Positions 26,509 to 35,280 of a stretch of 37,968 nucleotides of DNA are shown here, in pieces. A program made the translations under genes and the position numbers. Within the stretch, counting starts at the first letter, position 1. Each line of letters opens with the position of its first letter. The notes under the pieces were generated by a model, which saw only the letters and a program-made list of their open reading frames with translations, searched no databases and had not been told where the DNA came from. This DNA comes from Candidatus Heimdallarchaeota archaeon LC_3 (GTDB taxonomy: Archaea; Asgardarchaeota; Heimdallarchaeia; Hodarchaeales; LC-3): contig MDVS01000043.1 of assembly GCA_001940645.1 (NCBI GenBank), positions 1 to 37,968 of the forward strand, in the 5' to 3' direction.

Positions 26509-27204
26509 ATGACGATTATTTGTGGTATTCGGGGAAAAGATCATATCCTTTTAGGATGCGATAGTTGGTCTTATGATAAAAAGAGAAAATATGCAGGTCC
26601 AAGTATCAAATATAGTGTTATAAACAATGGAAATATGGGAATAGGTGTAGTCACCTCTGGAGCTACTTCAGTACTTGGTAATGAAAGTAGAAGACCACTT
26701 CGCGAGGTTTTTGAACATGTGAACATAATTCATGAAATGTACAGAGATAAAATTAAATCCACTAAAAACTTTATCGATTATTTAGAATTGGAATTTATAA
26801 AAGAATTGGAATTATTGAAGGATGTTATGTTTGAAGAAGAGACTAATGAGATAAATAGGGAAGATCTTAGAAATAGCTTTCTAATATACAAATTTCTCGT
26901 TGGGGGATGTTTTAACAATATTTTGCATTTAGAATTTTTGAATCTAACTTTTGAATCTGATTACCATGTCAAAGTATCGAGGAAAAAGATTATGCAGACT
27001 AATCAGTTATATTTTGATGGAACATCTATAGTGAAAGGAGATTATGCAAAGAAACTAGCAACTAAACTCATTTCTGATAGTGGAACGTTACCAAAAAATA
27101 AAAGAATTATAAAAAATTATATGGAGAAAATGATAAGTTACGATATTAAAAATAACCCAAAATTAGATCCGAATTTTTTTGGTAGGACAATTGGGGAGAA
27201 TTAG
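26509..27204 (+). CDS. Diverged proteasome beta-type Ntn hydrolase
   Basis: I choose the ATG at 26509, with GGAG at 26493-26496 upstream, because the next residue is Thr and the chain then follows proteasome numbering: counting this Thr as 1, TIICGIRGKDHILLGCDS gives Asp17, and Lys33 falls in GPSIKY. Thr1, Asp17 and Lys33 are the catalytic set of proteasome beta subunits. A Met-Thr start means Met removal alone would free the Thr amine, so no propeptide is needed. A glycine-rich turn follows (GVVTSGATSVLG). The other 180 residues are diverged from standard beta subunits. It is a 231-residue protein, near normal size, and stands alone without an alpha subunit or ATPase nearby. It could form its own peptidase ring (as in HslV or Anbu types) or join the main proteasome. 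Confidence 0.75.
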   Translation: MTIICGIRGKDHILLGCDSWSYDKKRKYAGPSIKYSVINNGNMGIGVVTSGATSVLGNESRRPLREVFEHVNIIHEMYRDKIKSTKNFIDYLELEFIKELELLKDVMFEEETNEINREDLRNSFLIYKFLVGGCFNNILHLEFLNLTFESDYHVKVSRKKIMQTNQLYFDGTSIVKGDYAKKLATKLISDSGTLPKNKRIIKNYMEKMISYDIKNNPKLDPNFFGRTIGEN

Positions 27205-27374
27205 TAATAATGTCAATAAGAAATAATTCAGTCAAAGTAAGAATATAGGTTGAAGTTAGTTGAATATTGAAATTAGTAGACTATTAAATTGAATTCCTAT
27301 TAATAATTCATCACGATCATCCCATCATTCTGTACAAATGACAACAAATAATCCAATTTTCTTCTTCCATATCT

Positions 27375-27818
27375 TCAACTATTATTATCTAATAAGATCC
27401 CTGAATATTGATTCTTCATTAGAATTGTTCTTTTGTCTAAAAATATTTTGAATTTATTTATATCCAAATACTCTTCAGGAATATAGTTTTTACGAAGATA
27501 ATCCATTTTTCTTTGTTCATCTACAAAGAAATTATTTATCCATTCGTTTGGTAATTTATCTAGCTTCTCCTGATTTTCATGCCCCTCCATTATTTGTAAA
27601 TTAGCTAATGAGTCGACGTTATTTTTATAGAATTCAATATCTTCTTCAATAATCCCAAGTTTTTTTAATTTTCTCTTATCAAATAGACTTCTTGGAAATA
27701 TATGATCTATGTGGAACTTATTTTTATAATCAAGGTTTGGATAAAGTAATGCTAGAACGGAGAAAGTATGTTTATGAATAACTAAAATCAAAGAACAGAT
27801 AAATTTTAAATAATCATT
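27375..27818 (-). pseudogene. C-terminal fragment of a GmrSD-like (DUF262/DUF1524) HNH nuclease
   Basis: The frame is open from just after a TAA at 27819 to the stop near 27375, about 147 codons. It carries the DUF1524 HNH-type site: FHIDHIFPRSLF, then NNVDSLANLQIMEG and NQEKLDKLPNEW, the ordered motifs of the GmrD half of GmrSD type IV restriction enzymes and related DUF262 proteins. The N-terminal DUF262 (nucleotide-binding) half is absent, and no start codon lies at a domain boundary; TTG 27791 is inside the fold. It is most likely a deletion remnant of a defence gene. Confidence 0.7.
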
Positions 27819-27933
27819 TTATTTCCATTTTATATCTTGGATTTTTGTCGATTAAGAAACATGTAGTTACCATTCCAGGATTCAAATTAATCAATATGCA
27901 TATTAAACCAAGATTACAGTAAATAATATAAAT

Positions 27934-28080
27934 ATGTACAAGTATTTATGCAAAAAGAATAAATTAAAAGGAGTTAATTCGCCAAAACATTTAGGAAAAA
28001 TCTCATTAGAAATAAGTAAATTTAATTTAATTGGCGAGTTTACAAATAAATTTAAAGTCAAGCATGATTTAGATAATTAA
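27934..28080 (+). CDS. Very small ORF, 48 residues, uncertain
   Basis: ATG 27934 opens a Lys-rich basic peptide (MYKYLCKKNKLKGVNSP, then a mixed tail) ending at TAA 28080. There is no ribosome site and no family match. It is the only candidate in the 357-bp gap 27792-28148, which otherwise shows short inverted copies of TTCGCCAA / TTGGCGAA near 27979 and 28131. Confidence 0.2.
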   Translation: MYKYLCKKNKLKGVNSPKHLGKISLEISKFNLIGEFTNKFKVKHDLDN

Positions 28081-28148
28081 ATCCAATATATTCAATTTTT
28101 ACTTTATTTACTTATCATTTTACTGCGTATTGGCGAAAGACGATTTAT

Positions 28149-29627
28149 ATGATATTAGAATTTCAGATATACACCTTATTTGAAGAAAAGTTATTCATAA
28201 AAAATTTCCATCAGGTTATTTCTCCTGATCAAACTACGATTATCAATAAAACTATTCCTTCCTTAATCAAAGTTATAAAGAATCTCTTCAGTATCAATAG
28301 TACAAATTCGAAAGTATTTTCTATTGCAGGGCTAAATATTTACTTTAAAATTCTTAACGAAAACATTTATATAATAATAACATCTATAGGATCAATTGCT
28401 TCTATTTTTGACGATTTTATTAAAAAAATCGACACTTCTATTAAAGAAATTCTTAGTCTGGAACCAATTTTTGATTTAAATTCAAACCATTATTTTCTTA
28501 GAAAATTAGAATCTTTAAAAATTCTTGCAGAGAACAAAATTCTAGGAAAGAAACAATCACAAATTGAAGAAAAGAGTCAAACAATTTCTGTTATGAGACA
28601 ATCACTTGTTAATAAAAGTAAAAACAAGTATTTAATTATGGGAGCGGCAGCAGCAGGCAAGAGTTCAATAATAGCTCAATTTTTTGAAAGTTGGAAACAA
28701 GAACAATTATTAAACATAAAACCAACAGTATTAAATGCGATAAGGCAATTCAATGATAATTATACTAAAGAATCATTTTTGATTAGGGATTTAGCAGGAC
28801 AAGCAGTTTATAGGAAGAAGCATCTAGAAGACCCAAAAAATTTTGAAAATGTTAACTGTCTAATATATGTGATTGATATTGAAGAGACGAATAACTTTAG
28901 CATTGTTCAAACATATTTCCTAGATATTTTAAATAAGCTAAAGACTCAAAAACAAAATCCATTAGTATCGATCTTCCTACACAAGTTCGATCCGTCAATC
29001 AGAGAGAAAATATCTAATCAATTGTTATTTTGGATAGAATGGTTAGAAGAGATTTTTAGTAAAGAGGAATATCGATCCTTACATTTAAATTTTCATCTTT
29101 CATCTATACTAGATAGTACAGCTAAAGAAGCTTTAGCACGAACATTATTATTTACTCTTCCTCATTGGTTCTTGGGCCAAACTATTCAAAATGAGCTAAT
29201 CATTAAATCAACTAATAGTCTATATCCAGTGTTTGGACAATTTCACAAAGTTCTAACGGAAATTGAACAAGACCAAATTAAGAATGAACTATATCAAGCA
29301 TCTTATTTATTTGGATTGGAAGTAGCTAATGAAATTGTATCCAATTGGATAAAATATATGATAAAAGATGAAGAATTTATTAAGAGCTTTAATTTAAATA
29401 ATCAGATATCTGATGTGGAAATAAGAACATTTGAAGAAGAAAAAAAAATCGAATTTTGTTTTAAGTGCCCACTTAAAGAAGAACTGAAGGTTCATCCTTC
29501 AATGTGTGAAATTACTCATGGATTATTTCAAGGAGTCGGTCAATTAATTGGATTTCCAAGCGCAAAAATGAAAACTACCCAAATCAGAAATAAAAGTGAG
29601 TATTGCATCATTGATTTGTCGTATTAA
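28149..29627 (+). CDS. Longin-like / Ras-Rag-like GTPase / V4R-like fusion protein
   Basis: Three parts are visible in 492 residues. Residues 1-105 alternate strands and helices (ILEFQIYTLFEEKLFIKNF, then YFKILNENIYIIITSIGS) as in longin-type folds. Residues about 158-335 are a small GTPase: P-loop GAAAAGKS (165-172), a switch I Thr near 193, DLAGQ (214-218, G3), and HKFD (278-281, G4 with His for Asn, as seen in Rag/Gtr proteins). Residues about 350-490 end in CEITHGLFQGVGQLIGF and a spaced Cys (488), like the 4-vinyl-reductase (V4R) ligand-binding domain. GTPase assignment is firm; both flanking domains are inferred. It is probably a cytoplasmic switch that reads a small ligand. It faces the response regulator convergently, 18 bp apart. 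Confidence 0.78.
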   Translation: MILEFQIYTLFEEKLFIKNFHQVISPDQTTIINKTIPSLIKVIKNLFSINSTNSKVFSIAGLNIYFKILNENIYIIITSIGSIASIFDDFIKKIDTSIKEILSLEPIFDLNSNHYFLRKLESLKILAENKILGKKQSQIEEKSQTISVMRQSLVNKSKNKYLIMGAAAAGKSSIIAQFFESWKQEQLLNIKPTVLNAIRQFNDNYTKESFLIRDLAGQAVYRKKHLEDPKNFENVNCLIYVIDIEETNNFSIVQTYFLDILNKLKTQKQNPLVSIFLHKFDPSIREKISNQLLFWIEWLEEIFSKEEYRSLHLNFHLSSILDSTAKEALARTLLFTLPHWFLGQTIQNELIIKSTNSLYPVFGQFHKVLTEIEQDQIKNELYQASYLFGLEVANEIVSNWIKYMIKDEEFIKSFNLNNQISDVEIRTFEEEKKIEFCFKCPLKEELKVHPSMCEITHGLFQGVGQLIGFPSAKMKTTQIRNKSEYCIIDLSY

Positions 29628-29645
29628 ATTTTATTTTAGCAGTAT

Positions 29646-30566
29646 TTATTTAAAAGTCGAATTAATGCTCACATCATGATCTTGTATGAGAATTTTAGAA
29701 ATCTCTTTCCAAGAATCGATTAATTCCCAAACCTCTGAAGATTTGATTTTTTTTTCAATTTTTTCAAAAATTTTTTTTATATGTAGCGAATCAAAGTATG
29801 TGATTAGTGGAGCAATAGTACATAGCATAAATTGACGCTGATTTCCACGCACACTAGTATCAAAAATTGAACCAAAATAAATATATCCAAAACGGTTGAG
29901 GTTTCGTATTTGGAGTAAAACTCCTTCTCCATGTTCATAATCTTCATGACCATAAATCGCTACGGTTGTCTGAAATAATTGAACACCGATTTCATTTATT
30001 GAAATTTTTATTGAATAGTCCTTAGGAAAAACATCTTTAATAACCGGTCCTAATTCTTCATCCCAAAAAGCATAAAACAAACAAATATCTTCTTGAAGAA
30101 TATTTCTTGCTTCAAAACCCTCAACAAGTTTATTATCTAACATTTTCATAAACTTTTCATTAAATTTAGATAACTGCTTTTTTCTATGCAATTTTCCTTT
30201 TATCGAACTAAGTAATTCTTCTTCTTGAAATGGTTTAGTTATATAATCATCTATCCCTAATAATTTTCCTAATTGAATATCTTCTGGAGTCGCTTTTGCG
30301 GATAAAAATATGAATGGGATGCTAAACCATTTAGGATTTTTTGATATTGTTTTAAAAAATTCATATCCGTCCATTTTTGGCATCATAATGTCACTAATAA
30401 TTAAATCAGGTTTTCTATCTGAATTAGATAACGTATCAATAGCATCAATTCCATTAGAGGAAGTAATTATATTATAATCGTTAAATTCAAGCATCATTTG
30501 AATATTTTTCAAAATTTTGGGATTATCTTCAACAACTAAAATGAGTTCATCCATATTTGACACCAT
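29646..30566 (-). CDS. Response regulator with a longin-like C-terminal domain
   Basis: The receiver domain fills residues 8-125: acidic pair Glu13/Asp14, phosphoacceptor Asp59 in IISDIMMP, Thr/Ser in LSAKA and Lys111 in TKPF. There is no DNA-binding domain after it. Residues about 155-290 form an unassigned domain opening with FYAFWDEELGPVIKDVFP and including VRGNQRQFMLCTIAPLI; the strand order and the D-x-x-GP start recall longin/roadblock-type folds common in Asgard GTPase control, but this is inference. The gene begins 5 bp after the histidine kinase stop, so it is its cognate partner. An internal ATG at 30554 is an alternative start. Confidence 0.85.
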   Translation of the reverse strand: MVSNMDELILVVEDNPKILKNIQMMLEFNDYNIITSSNGIDAIDTLSNSDRKPDLIISDIMMPKMDGYEFFKTISKNPKWFSIPFIFLSAKATPEDIQLGKLLGIDDYITKPFQEEELLSSIKGKLHRKKQLSKFNEKFMKMLDNKLVEGFEARNILQEDICLFYAFWDEELGPVIKDVFPKDYSIKISINEIGVQLFQTTVAIYGHEDYEHGEGVLLQIRNLNRFGYIYFGSIFDTSVRGNQRQFMLCTIAPLITYFDSLHIKKIFEKIEKKIKSSEVWELIDSWKEISKILIQDHDVSINSTFK

Positions 30567-30571
30567 TCATG

Positions 30572-32524
30572 TTATTTAGGAGCTTTATCTTTCCTTAAAT
30601 CTGGTAAAAAAGCGGAAAAAATACTTCCGATTTGATAGTTGCTTTTAACATAAATTTGACCTTGGTGAAGCTCGACAATTTCTTTAGCAATTGCGAGACC
30701 GAGACCCGTTCCTTGAATTTCAAGAACGTCTTCTGACCGGAAGAACCGCTCAAATAAAAATGGTAATTCATGCTGTTTTATACCAATTCCCTCATCAATT
30801 ACTTGAATAAGGATCCCTGGTAGAATTTTTGGGTTGTATTCTCCCAGATAATTTTCAAAAATTTTAATCTCTATTTTTTTATATTCTTGTGAGTATTTTA
30901 TAGCATTTTCAATAAGAATACGTATTATTTGATTTATTCTTGAACTATCACCATAGAAGTGAAGATCAGGATTAACATCAGCAATCATATCGATCTTTTT
31001 TGATTTTAGTTGGGGAGTAAAATACATCTTTACATCAGTAATAATCTCTATTATTGGAAATATAAACATATTTAACTCTATTTTTCCAAATTCAATACTA
31101 GATATAATTAACAACTCTTCTATCATTAAATTTAAAAGTTCTGAACTTTCTTTAATCATAGATAAAGTTTCATTAATTTGAACAGCAGACATTTTATTTT
31201 TATAATTAATCAAGTTATTAATTGAAAGACTTATTGATGTAATCGGAGTCCTAAGCTCGTGAGACACATTTGAAACAAAATGTTTTCTCATATTTTCAAA
31301 TATTTGAAATTTCGTTATATCTCGTAATTCAACCATAGTTCCTAATGGTTGATTTGAATTAGGAAGAAAAATATGAACTAGCGATGTTTGAAAATAAATA
31401 CCATCAGTTGTTTCAATGATAACGGGTTTAGGATCTTTCGATGTAATAATCTTCAGAATTGAATCAATAAGTTTAAGTCCACATAAATCATAAATAATAA
31501 ATTTTTTGGGTAAAGTTTGATTGCATGTTCTCTCAAATAAAGCCTTAAAACTGTTATTTGCATAATAGAGCAAGCCATTATTTGATAATACTAATATACT
31601 GTCAGAAATAGCATCGAGCATCGTTTCAATTCTAAATTTTTCTTTAAGAACTTCTTCGGTTTTTTCCTCAACTTTTTTAACTAAATTTTCCTGGGATAAT
31701 CGTAATTTTTTTTCCATTAATTTTTTTTCAGTAATATCAGCATGTGTTCCAATTAAACGAACAGGTTCATTTTTGTCATTGCGCAATACTTTACCATGAG
31801 CTAAGACCCATTTATATGAACCATCTTTGCATCTCATTCTATACTCAGCAATATATTCTGAAGTTCGACCAACTAAATGATCATTAATAATATTAATAAT
31901 TCTTTGGTAATCATCAGGATGAACCCGTCGATTCCATTCATCTGCTCGGTTAGTTATTTCATATTCTTGGTATCCCAGGATCTCTTTCCATTGTTTAGAA
32001 AAGAAGGTTTTCTTTGATAAAAGATTTGCATCCCAAACACCGATGTTACTATGTTCCAATGCGATTTTCCAACGATTTTCCGAAAACAGGTTTTCTCTTT
32101 CTTTTAATCTATCGTCAGAAATATCATAATTCAAACCAATTATCAAAAAATTTGATTGTTTGTTATCAGCGACATAAAGTGTAAGATGAAATTCGTTTAT
32201 TTTACCATTCTTTAGTCTTAATCGGTATTGAAATTCAGTCTTTATTTTATTTTTGCGCGTAATCTCAAGTGAATTTAGAAAAATTTCTCTATCATCTGGA
32301 TACACGTAAGATAGATATTCCTCTATTGGAACTTTGTCTGATATTATTTCATGATCCAGAATGCTTTTATCTTTATTTAAGAAATGGACAATGTTGTCTT
32401 TATCGATAGACCAGACAAAAAGTTTGCAATCGGATAAATTATTTTTAAATTTTGGTATGATTAAACTATCAAGCCCAATATTGTTCGTATTTAAACCCCA
32501 ACGACTATCAATAGTTGCTATCAT
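30572..32524 (-). CDS. PAS-domain sensor histidine kinase
   Basis: The 650-residue protein has no membrane segment, so it senses inside the cell. It has three PAS-like modules: about 30-140, 150-270 (PAC motif YRMRCKDGSYKWV, then ITEKK) and 300-408 with DAISDSILVLSNNG. A short coiled linker precedes the dimerisation domain with phospho-accepting His422 in SNVSHELRTP. The ATP-binding domain shows the N-box around Asn540, G1 DEGIGI (577-582) and G2 GTGLGL (605-610). It should phosphorylate Asp59 of the adjacent regulator. The ligand is unknown; PAS domains often bind heme, flavin or small molecules. Confidence 0.92.
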   Translation of the reverse strand: MIATIDSRWGLNTNNIGLDSLIIPKFKNNLSDCKLFVWSIDKDNIVHFLNKDKSILDHEIISDKVPIEEYLSYVYPDDREIFLNSLEITRKNKIKTEFQYRLRLKNGKINEFHLTLYVADNKQSNFLIIGLNYDISDDRLKERENLFSENRWKIALEHSNIGVWDANLLSKKTFFSKQWKEILGYQEYEITNRADEWNRRVHPDDYQRIINIINDHLVGRTSEYIAEYRMRCKDGSYKWVLAHGKVLRNDKNEPVRLIGTHADITEKKLMEKKLRLSQENLVKKVEEKTEEVLKEKFRIETMLDAISDSILVLSNNGLLYYANNSFKALFERTCNQTLPKKFIIYDLCGLKLIDSILKIITSKDPKPVIIETTDGIYFQTSLVHIFLPNSNQPLGTMVELRDITKFQIFENMRKHFVSNVSHELRTPITSISLSINNLINYKNKMSAVQINETLSMIKESSELLNLMIEELLIISSIEFGKIELNMFIFPIIEIITDVKMYFTPQLKSKKIDMIADVNPDLHFYGDSSRINQIIRILIENAIKYSQEYKKIEIKIFENYLGEYNPKILPGILIQVIDEGIGIKQHELPFLFERFFRSEDVLEIQGTGLGLAIAKEIVELHQGQIYVKSNYQIGSIFSAFLPDLRKDKAPK

Positions 32525-33045
32525 TATAATGTACAGTGCAAATAAGTTATAATAAATATTTTATTTGTATAATATTAATATTCAAAAATATTCGTATTAT
32601 TGTCTTTATATAGTAGCACACTTTTTAGTCTTGAAAATTTCTAATTTTTGGTTGAACCAATGAATTTGAGCCACTCATTCGATTTATTCTTTAAAAATGG
32701 ATAGATTGGTATATTTAACTAGAATTTATTGAAATTATGATCACATTGATATCAAATTTTCGAATAACAAAAAAAGTAATTATTTTGTATTTTAACTAAA
32801 CAGTTTTTGAGAGTCCGAAGTGAAATAATTCTTCTTAATTAACGAAATAATTCCGATATTTATTGGTCATTTTATTGTTTAGCTTAAATTTTTCTTTTAC
32901 TTTTACAACCGTCTAGAAAACGAGGTCTTATATTTCATTATGGGATTTATTTTAATCATTTCATTTTTTGGTGCCTGAATTTTCTCTTACGAAAATTATA
33001 GTATTGAATAATCAATTAAACCTAAATGAGTTTGTCTTAATGTCT
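32525..33045. other. 521-bp gap without recognisable genes
   Basis: The stretch is AT-rich with stops in all frames. It must carry the promoter of the kinase operon at its left end (TATA-like TATATAG near 32606 is too far to assign). No structured RNA or repeat was identified. Confidence 0.5.
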
Positions 33046-33282
33046 TTAAGTTTCAATTACAGGTAGTGAAACCGTTTGAATAATATTTGGGATGTTTCTT
33101 AATTTTCCGAGAACCATTCTTTGAAGCTCTCCACTGGTCTCAGCTCTTAATTGTACAATAAGATCGTATTCCCCTGTGACAATATCAATTCTATCAACTA
33201 ATCTTGGTATATTTTCGATGGATGATTTAATAACCTTTTCAAATCCAGTTTGACATTTGATTAACACAAAAAGGATTGCCAT
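33046..33282 (-). CDS. Stand-alone Lrp/AsnC RAM domain protein
   Basis: The 78-residue protein is only the ligand-binding (RAM) half of Lrp/AsnC regulators: AILFVLIKC as first strand, then VTGEYDLIVQLRA and a closing strand. It has no helix-turn-helix. Such single-domain RAM proteins bind amino acids or other metabolites as octamers or modulate full-length Lrp partners. It is monocistronic. A second, truncated RAM gene lies near 35.2 kb. Confidence 0.85.
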   Translation of the reverse strand: MAILFVLIKCQTGFEKVIKSSIENIPRLVDRIDIVTGEYDLIVQLRAETSGELQRMVLGKLRNIPNIIQTVSLPVIET

Positions 33283-33462
33283 AAGAAAAATCTTCGGATG
33301 AATAAGAATTTTTTAATGTTAGTTTTCATTCCCATACTTTTTTTTAGAAATATTCTCTTTTAATACTTTCGAATGTTATTTGGCCTTCTATTTTACTCGA
33401 AATATACTTGTTTAATGAATGAACATTAATATAACACCTGTTGTCAGAGTGGTAAATCCTAT

Positions 33463-33981
33463 CTAAGGAATCATCTTAATTTTAGCAATGAGACTTTCCA
33501 CTTTTTCTGAGACATCAGCGTTATCTGGTTCTTTTAAAATATTAAAGGCTAATTTGATTTCTCTGTTTTCTAAAAAAAGATGAAAAAGGTATAATCCAGT
33601 TATCATAAGAATACCGAGTAAAAATAAAATATTTTCGATTCTTAGAAAAAAATAATCAACGTTCCAATAACTAATATCATTTAAAGTGTTATACCACCCA
33701 AGTAGGACAGCAAAAAAAGCTACTACACTTACGGTTCTAAAAATTCTAGGTATAAGATAACCTATGATTTCAAATTGGGTCGATTTTTTCATCTGTTCAA
33801 TTTTCGGTAACAGGATTGTAATTAAGAAAAAAACCATTCCCCACCACATGAATCCAGTAATGATATGGATCATTCTCCTCCATCGGTATTCAAGCGTCAG
33901 GATTATGAAAAAAATTACTAGAATGACAACCCATTTTAATAAAAGATATCTTCCTCTTGTCCAATCTTTATTATAGAACAT
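33463..33981 (-). CDS. Small polytopic membrane protein, unknown (CopD/DUF-like topology)
   Basis: I use the ATG at 33981 rather than the TTG two codons upstream. The 172-residue product has about four membrane spans. A conserved-looking HIITGFMWWGMVFFL segment carries a His in the first membrane helix region, and a short cytoplasmic C-terminal tail follows. This recalls heme- or copper-linked CopD/DUF2269-type membrane proteins, but with no second diagnostic residue I do not assign a function. It is monocistronic. Confidence 0.55.
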   Translation of the reverse strand: MFYNKDWTRGRYLLLKWVVILVIFFIILTLEYRWRRMIHIITGFMWWGMVFFLITILLPKIEQMKKSTQFEIIGYLIPRIFRTVSVVAFFAVLLGWYNTLNDISYWNVDYFFLRIENILFLLGILMITGLYLFHLFLENREIKLAFNILKEPDNADVSEKVESLIAKIKMIP

Positions 33982-34139
33982 TACCAAATATCCAATTGTC
34001 TTTGAAGAACAAAATAAGTATTAATTATTTTAATTTTTTTATTCTGGTCTCGTCCAATGAAAAGAAAGGATTGTGTAATAACTTTAATAATTTTATAGGG
34101 ATATCTATATGATTTTTTAGTAGTGCCTAAGAACATGAA

Positions 34140-34547
34140 TTGTTTCCAGAGGTTGGTACAGCTAGACTTTTGCATAAAAAGGAAGTATTAAAGATCTTAA
34201 TCGTAGACGATTTACCGGATAACCTCGAACTATTAGAATTATGTATGAAAGATTTATCACCAAAGGTGGACCGTGCAGAGAACGGAAAACAGGCAATATC
34301 TTTGATAAAGAAGAACGAATATGATATAGTTTTCATGGACTTACGAATGCCAATTTTAGACGGCTATTCTGCTATGAAACATATTCGAGAGTGGGAAAAA
34401 CAAGAAAACAAGGACCAACTACTAATCGTAGCAGTAACCGCATATTCTATGGACTATGAATATGAAAAATCATTACAAGCAGGTTTTTCAGATTTCTTGA
34501 CAAAGCCAATCTCCAAAGAATTGATCAAAGAGGTAGTTAAAAAATAA
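34140..34547 (+). CDS. Stand-alone response regulator receiver (CheY-like)
   Basis: The product is a single receiver domain: acidic pair in LIVDD (23-24), phosphoacceptor Asp67 in FMDLRMP, Thr in AVTAYS and Lys122 in LTKPIS. The frame begins at TTG 34140; the domain itself starts near codon 17, so a later start such as TTG 34173 is possible. There is no output domain or nearby kinase, so it probably receives phosphate from a distant or hybrid kinase and acts by protein contact. Confidence 0.85.
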   Translation: MFPEVGTARLLHKKEVLKILIVDDLPDNLELLELCMKDLSPKVDRAENGKQAISLIKKNEYDIVFMDLRMPILDGYSAMKHIREWEKQENKDQLLIVAVTAYSMDYEYEKSLQAGFSDFLTKPISKELIKEVVKK

Positions 34548-34734
34548 TTATCAAAAAAGAAGGTTAATGAAAAGGATCGATAAGTCAATTCAAAAATTGC
34601 ATAGAAAATCAGAAATAACATTCACATTGATTCTAAACAAATAATTAAGGTCTCCAGTTGTGTCTTCGTTATAGCATCAACTTGTAATCAAAATGAAGAT
34701 TTCTTCAGTTTACATTAATATTCATATTACCTTA

Positions 34735-34884
34735 CTAAAAAGACATTAATAAAAATACTGAAAAAATTACTGAAAATACGATAACAAAAGCAATTACAAA
34801 AGCAAAAAGAACCAATTTATATCTATTGAACTTAGAGGAAATGTTGCCATTAGATTTATCTTGACTCAAATAATCCGACCCCAT
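34735..34884 (-). CDS. Small single-span membrane protein, 49 residues
   Basis: I prefer the ATG at 34884 with an AGG about a dozen bases upstream over the TTG at 34941. A polar N-terminal half is followed by one strong hydrophobic segment (VLFAFVIAFVIVFSVIFSV) at the very C-terminus, a tail-anchored layout. No family was recognised. Confidence 0.35.
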   Translation of the reverse strand: MGSDYLSQDKSNGNISSKFNRYKLVLFAFVIAFVIVFSVIFSVFLLMSF

Positions 34885-35183
34885 TAAAGCAATGTTTGAC
34901 CTGCATAAAAAAATGGTTTGACCTTTAATAATTCTACTCAAATTTTTTTTATAATGTTTGATACGGGTATTTCTTCAATAAATAGAATTTTTTAACACGA
35001 TTAGATAAGAAGGGTCAAAATTTTGATTATTCAAAAAATTATTTTCTAATAAAAAGATATTTTAGATTCTTTAAATCAGAAAGAAAATATAGCAAATCAA
35101 TAAAATAATCGTTTTTAAGAAATGTTCCATTCTTTTCTCCTGTCGAGAAAGATATTAAAAGTCATTATCAAATAAATCACTTT

Positions 35184-35280
35184 ATGTCTAGTGCATTTAT
35201 TTTAATCAGCAGTGAAACTGGTAAAGAGCTATTTATTCTAAAAGAACTAAGAAAAAATCCTTATGTCTCTAAAGCATATA
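35184..35280 (+). pseudogene. N-terminal fragment of an Lrp/AsnC RAM protein cut by a transposase fragment
   Basis: ATG 35184 opens MSSAFILISSETGKELFIL then KELRKNPYVSKAY, the first strand and helix of a RAM domain. The expected G-x-YD-x-hydrophobic strand is missing: from about 35263-35280 the bases belong to a transposase frame, and this frame stops at 35333. The gene was evidently broken by an insertion or a deletion joining it to the element. Confidence 0.55.

Noticed and set aside
27823..27920. Short minus-strand frame with LNPGMVTTC, faintly like a RuvC-I motif of TnpB
   Set aside because: It is only a few dozen codons, lacks the invariant Asp context and no other TnpB motif is nearby.
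27979..28138. Inverted TTCGCCAA / TTGGCGAA pair
   Set aside because: Eight bases at 150-bp spacing in AT-rich DNA is within chance, with no element between.
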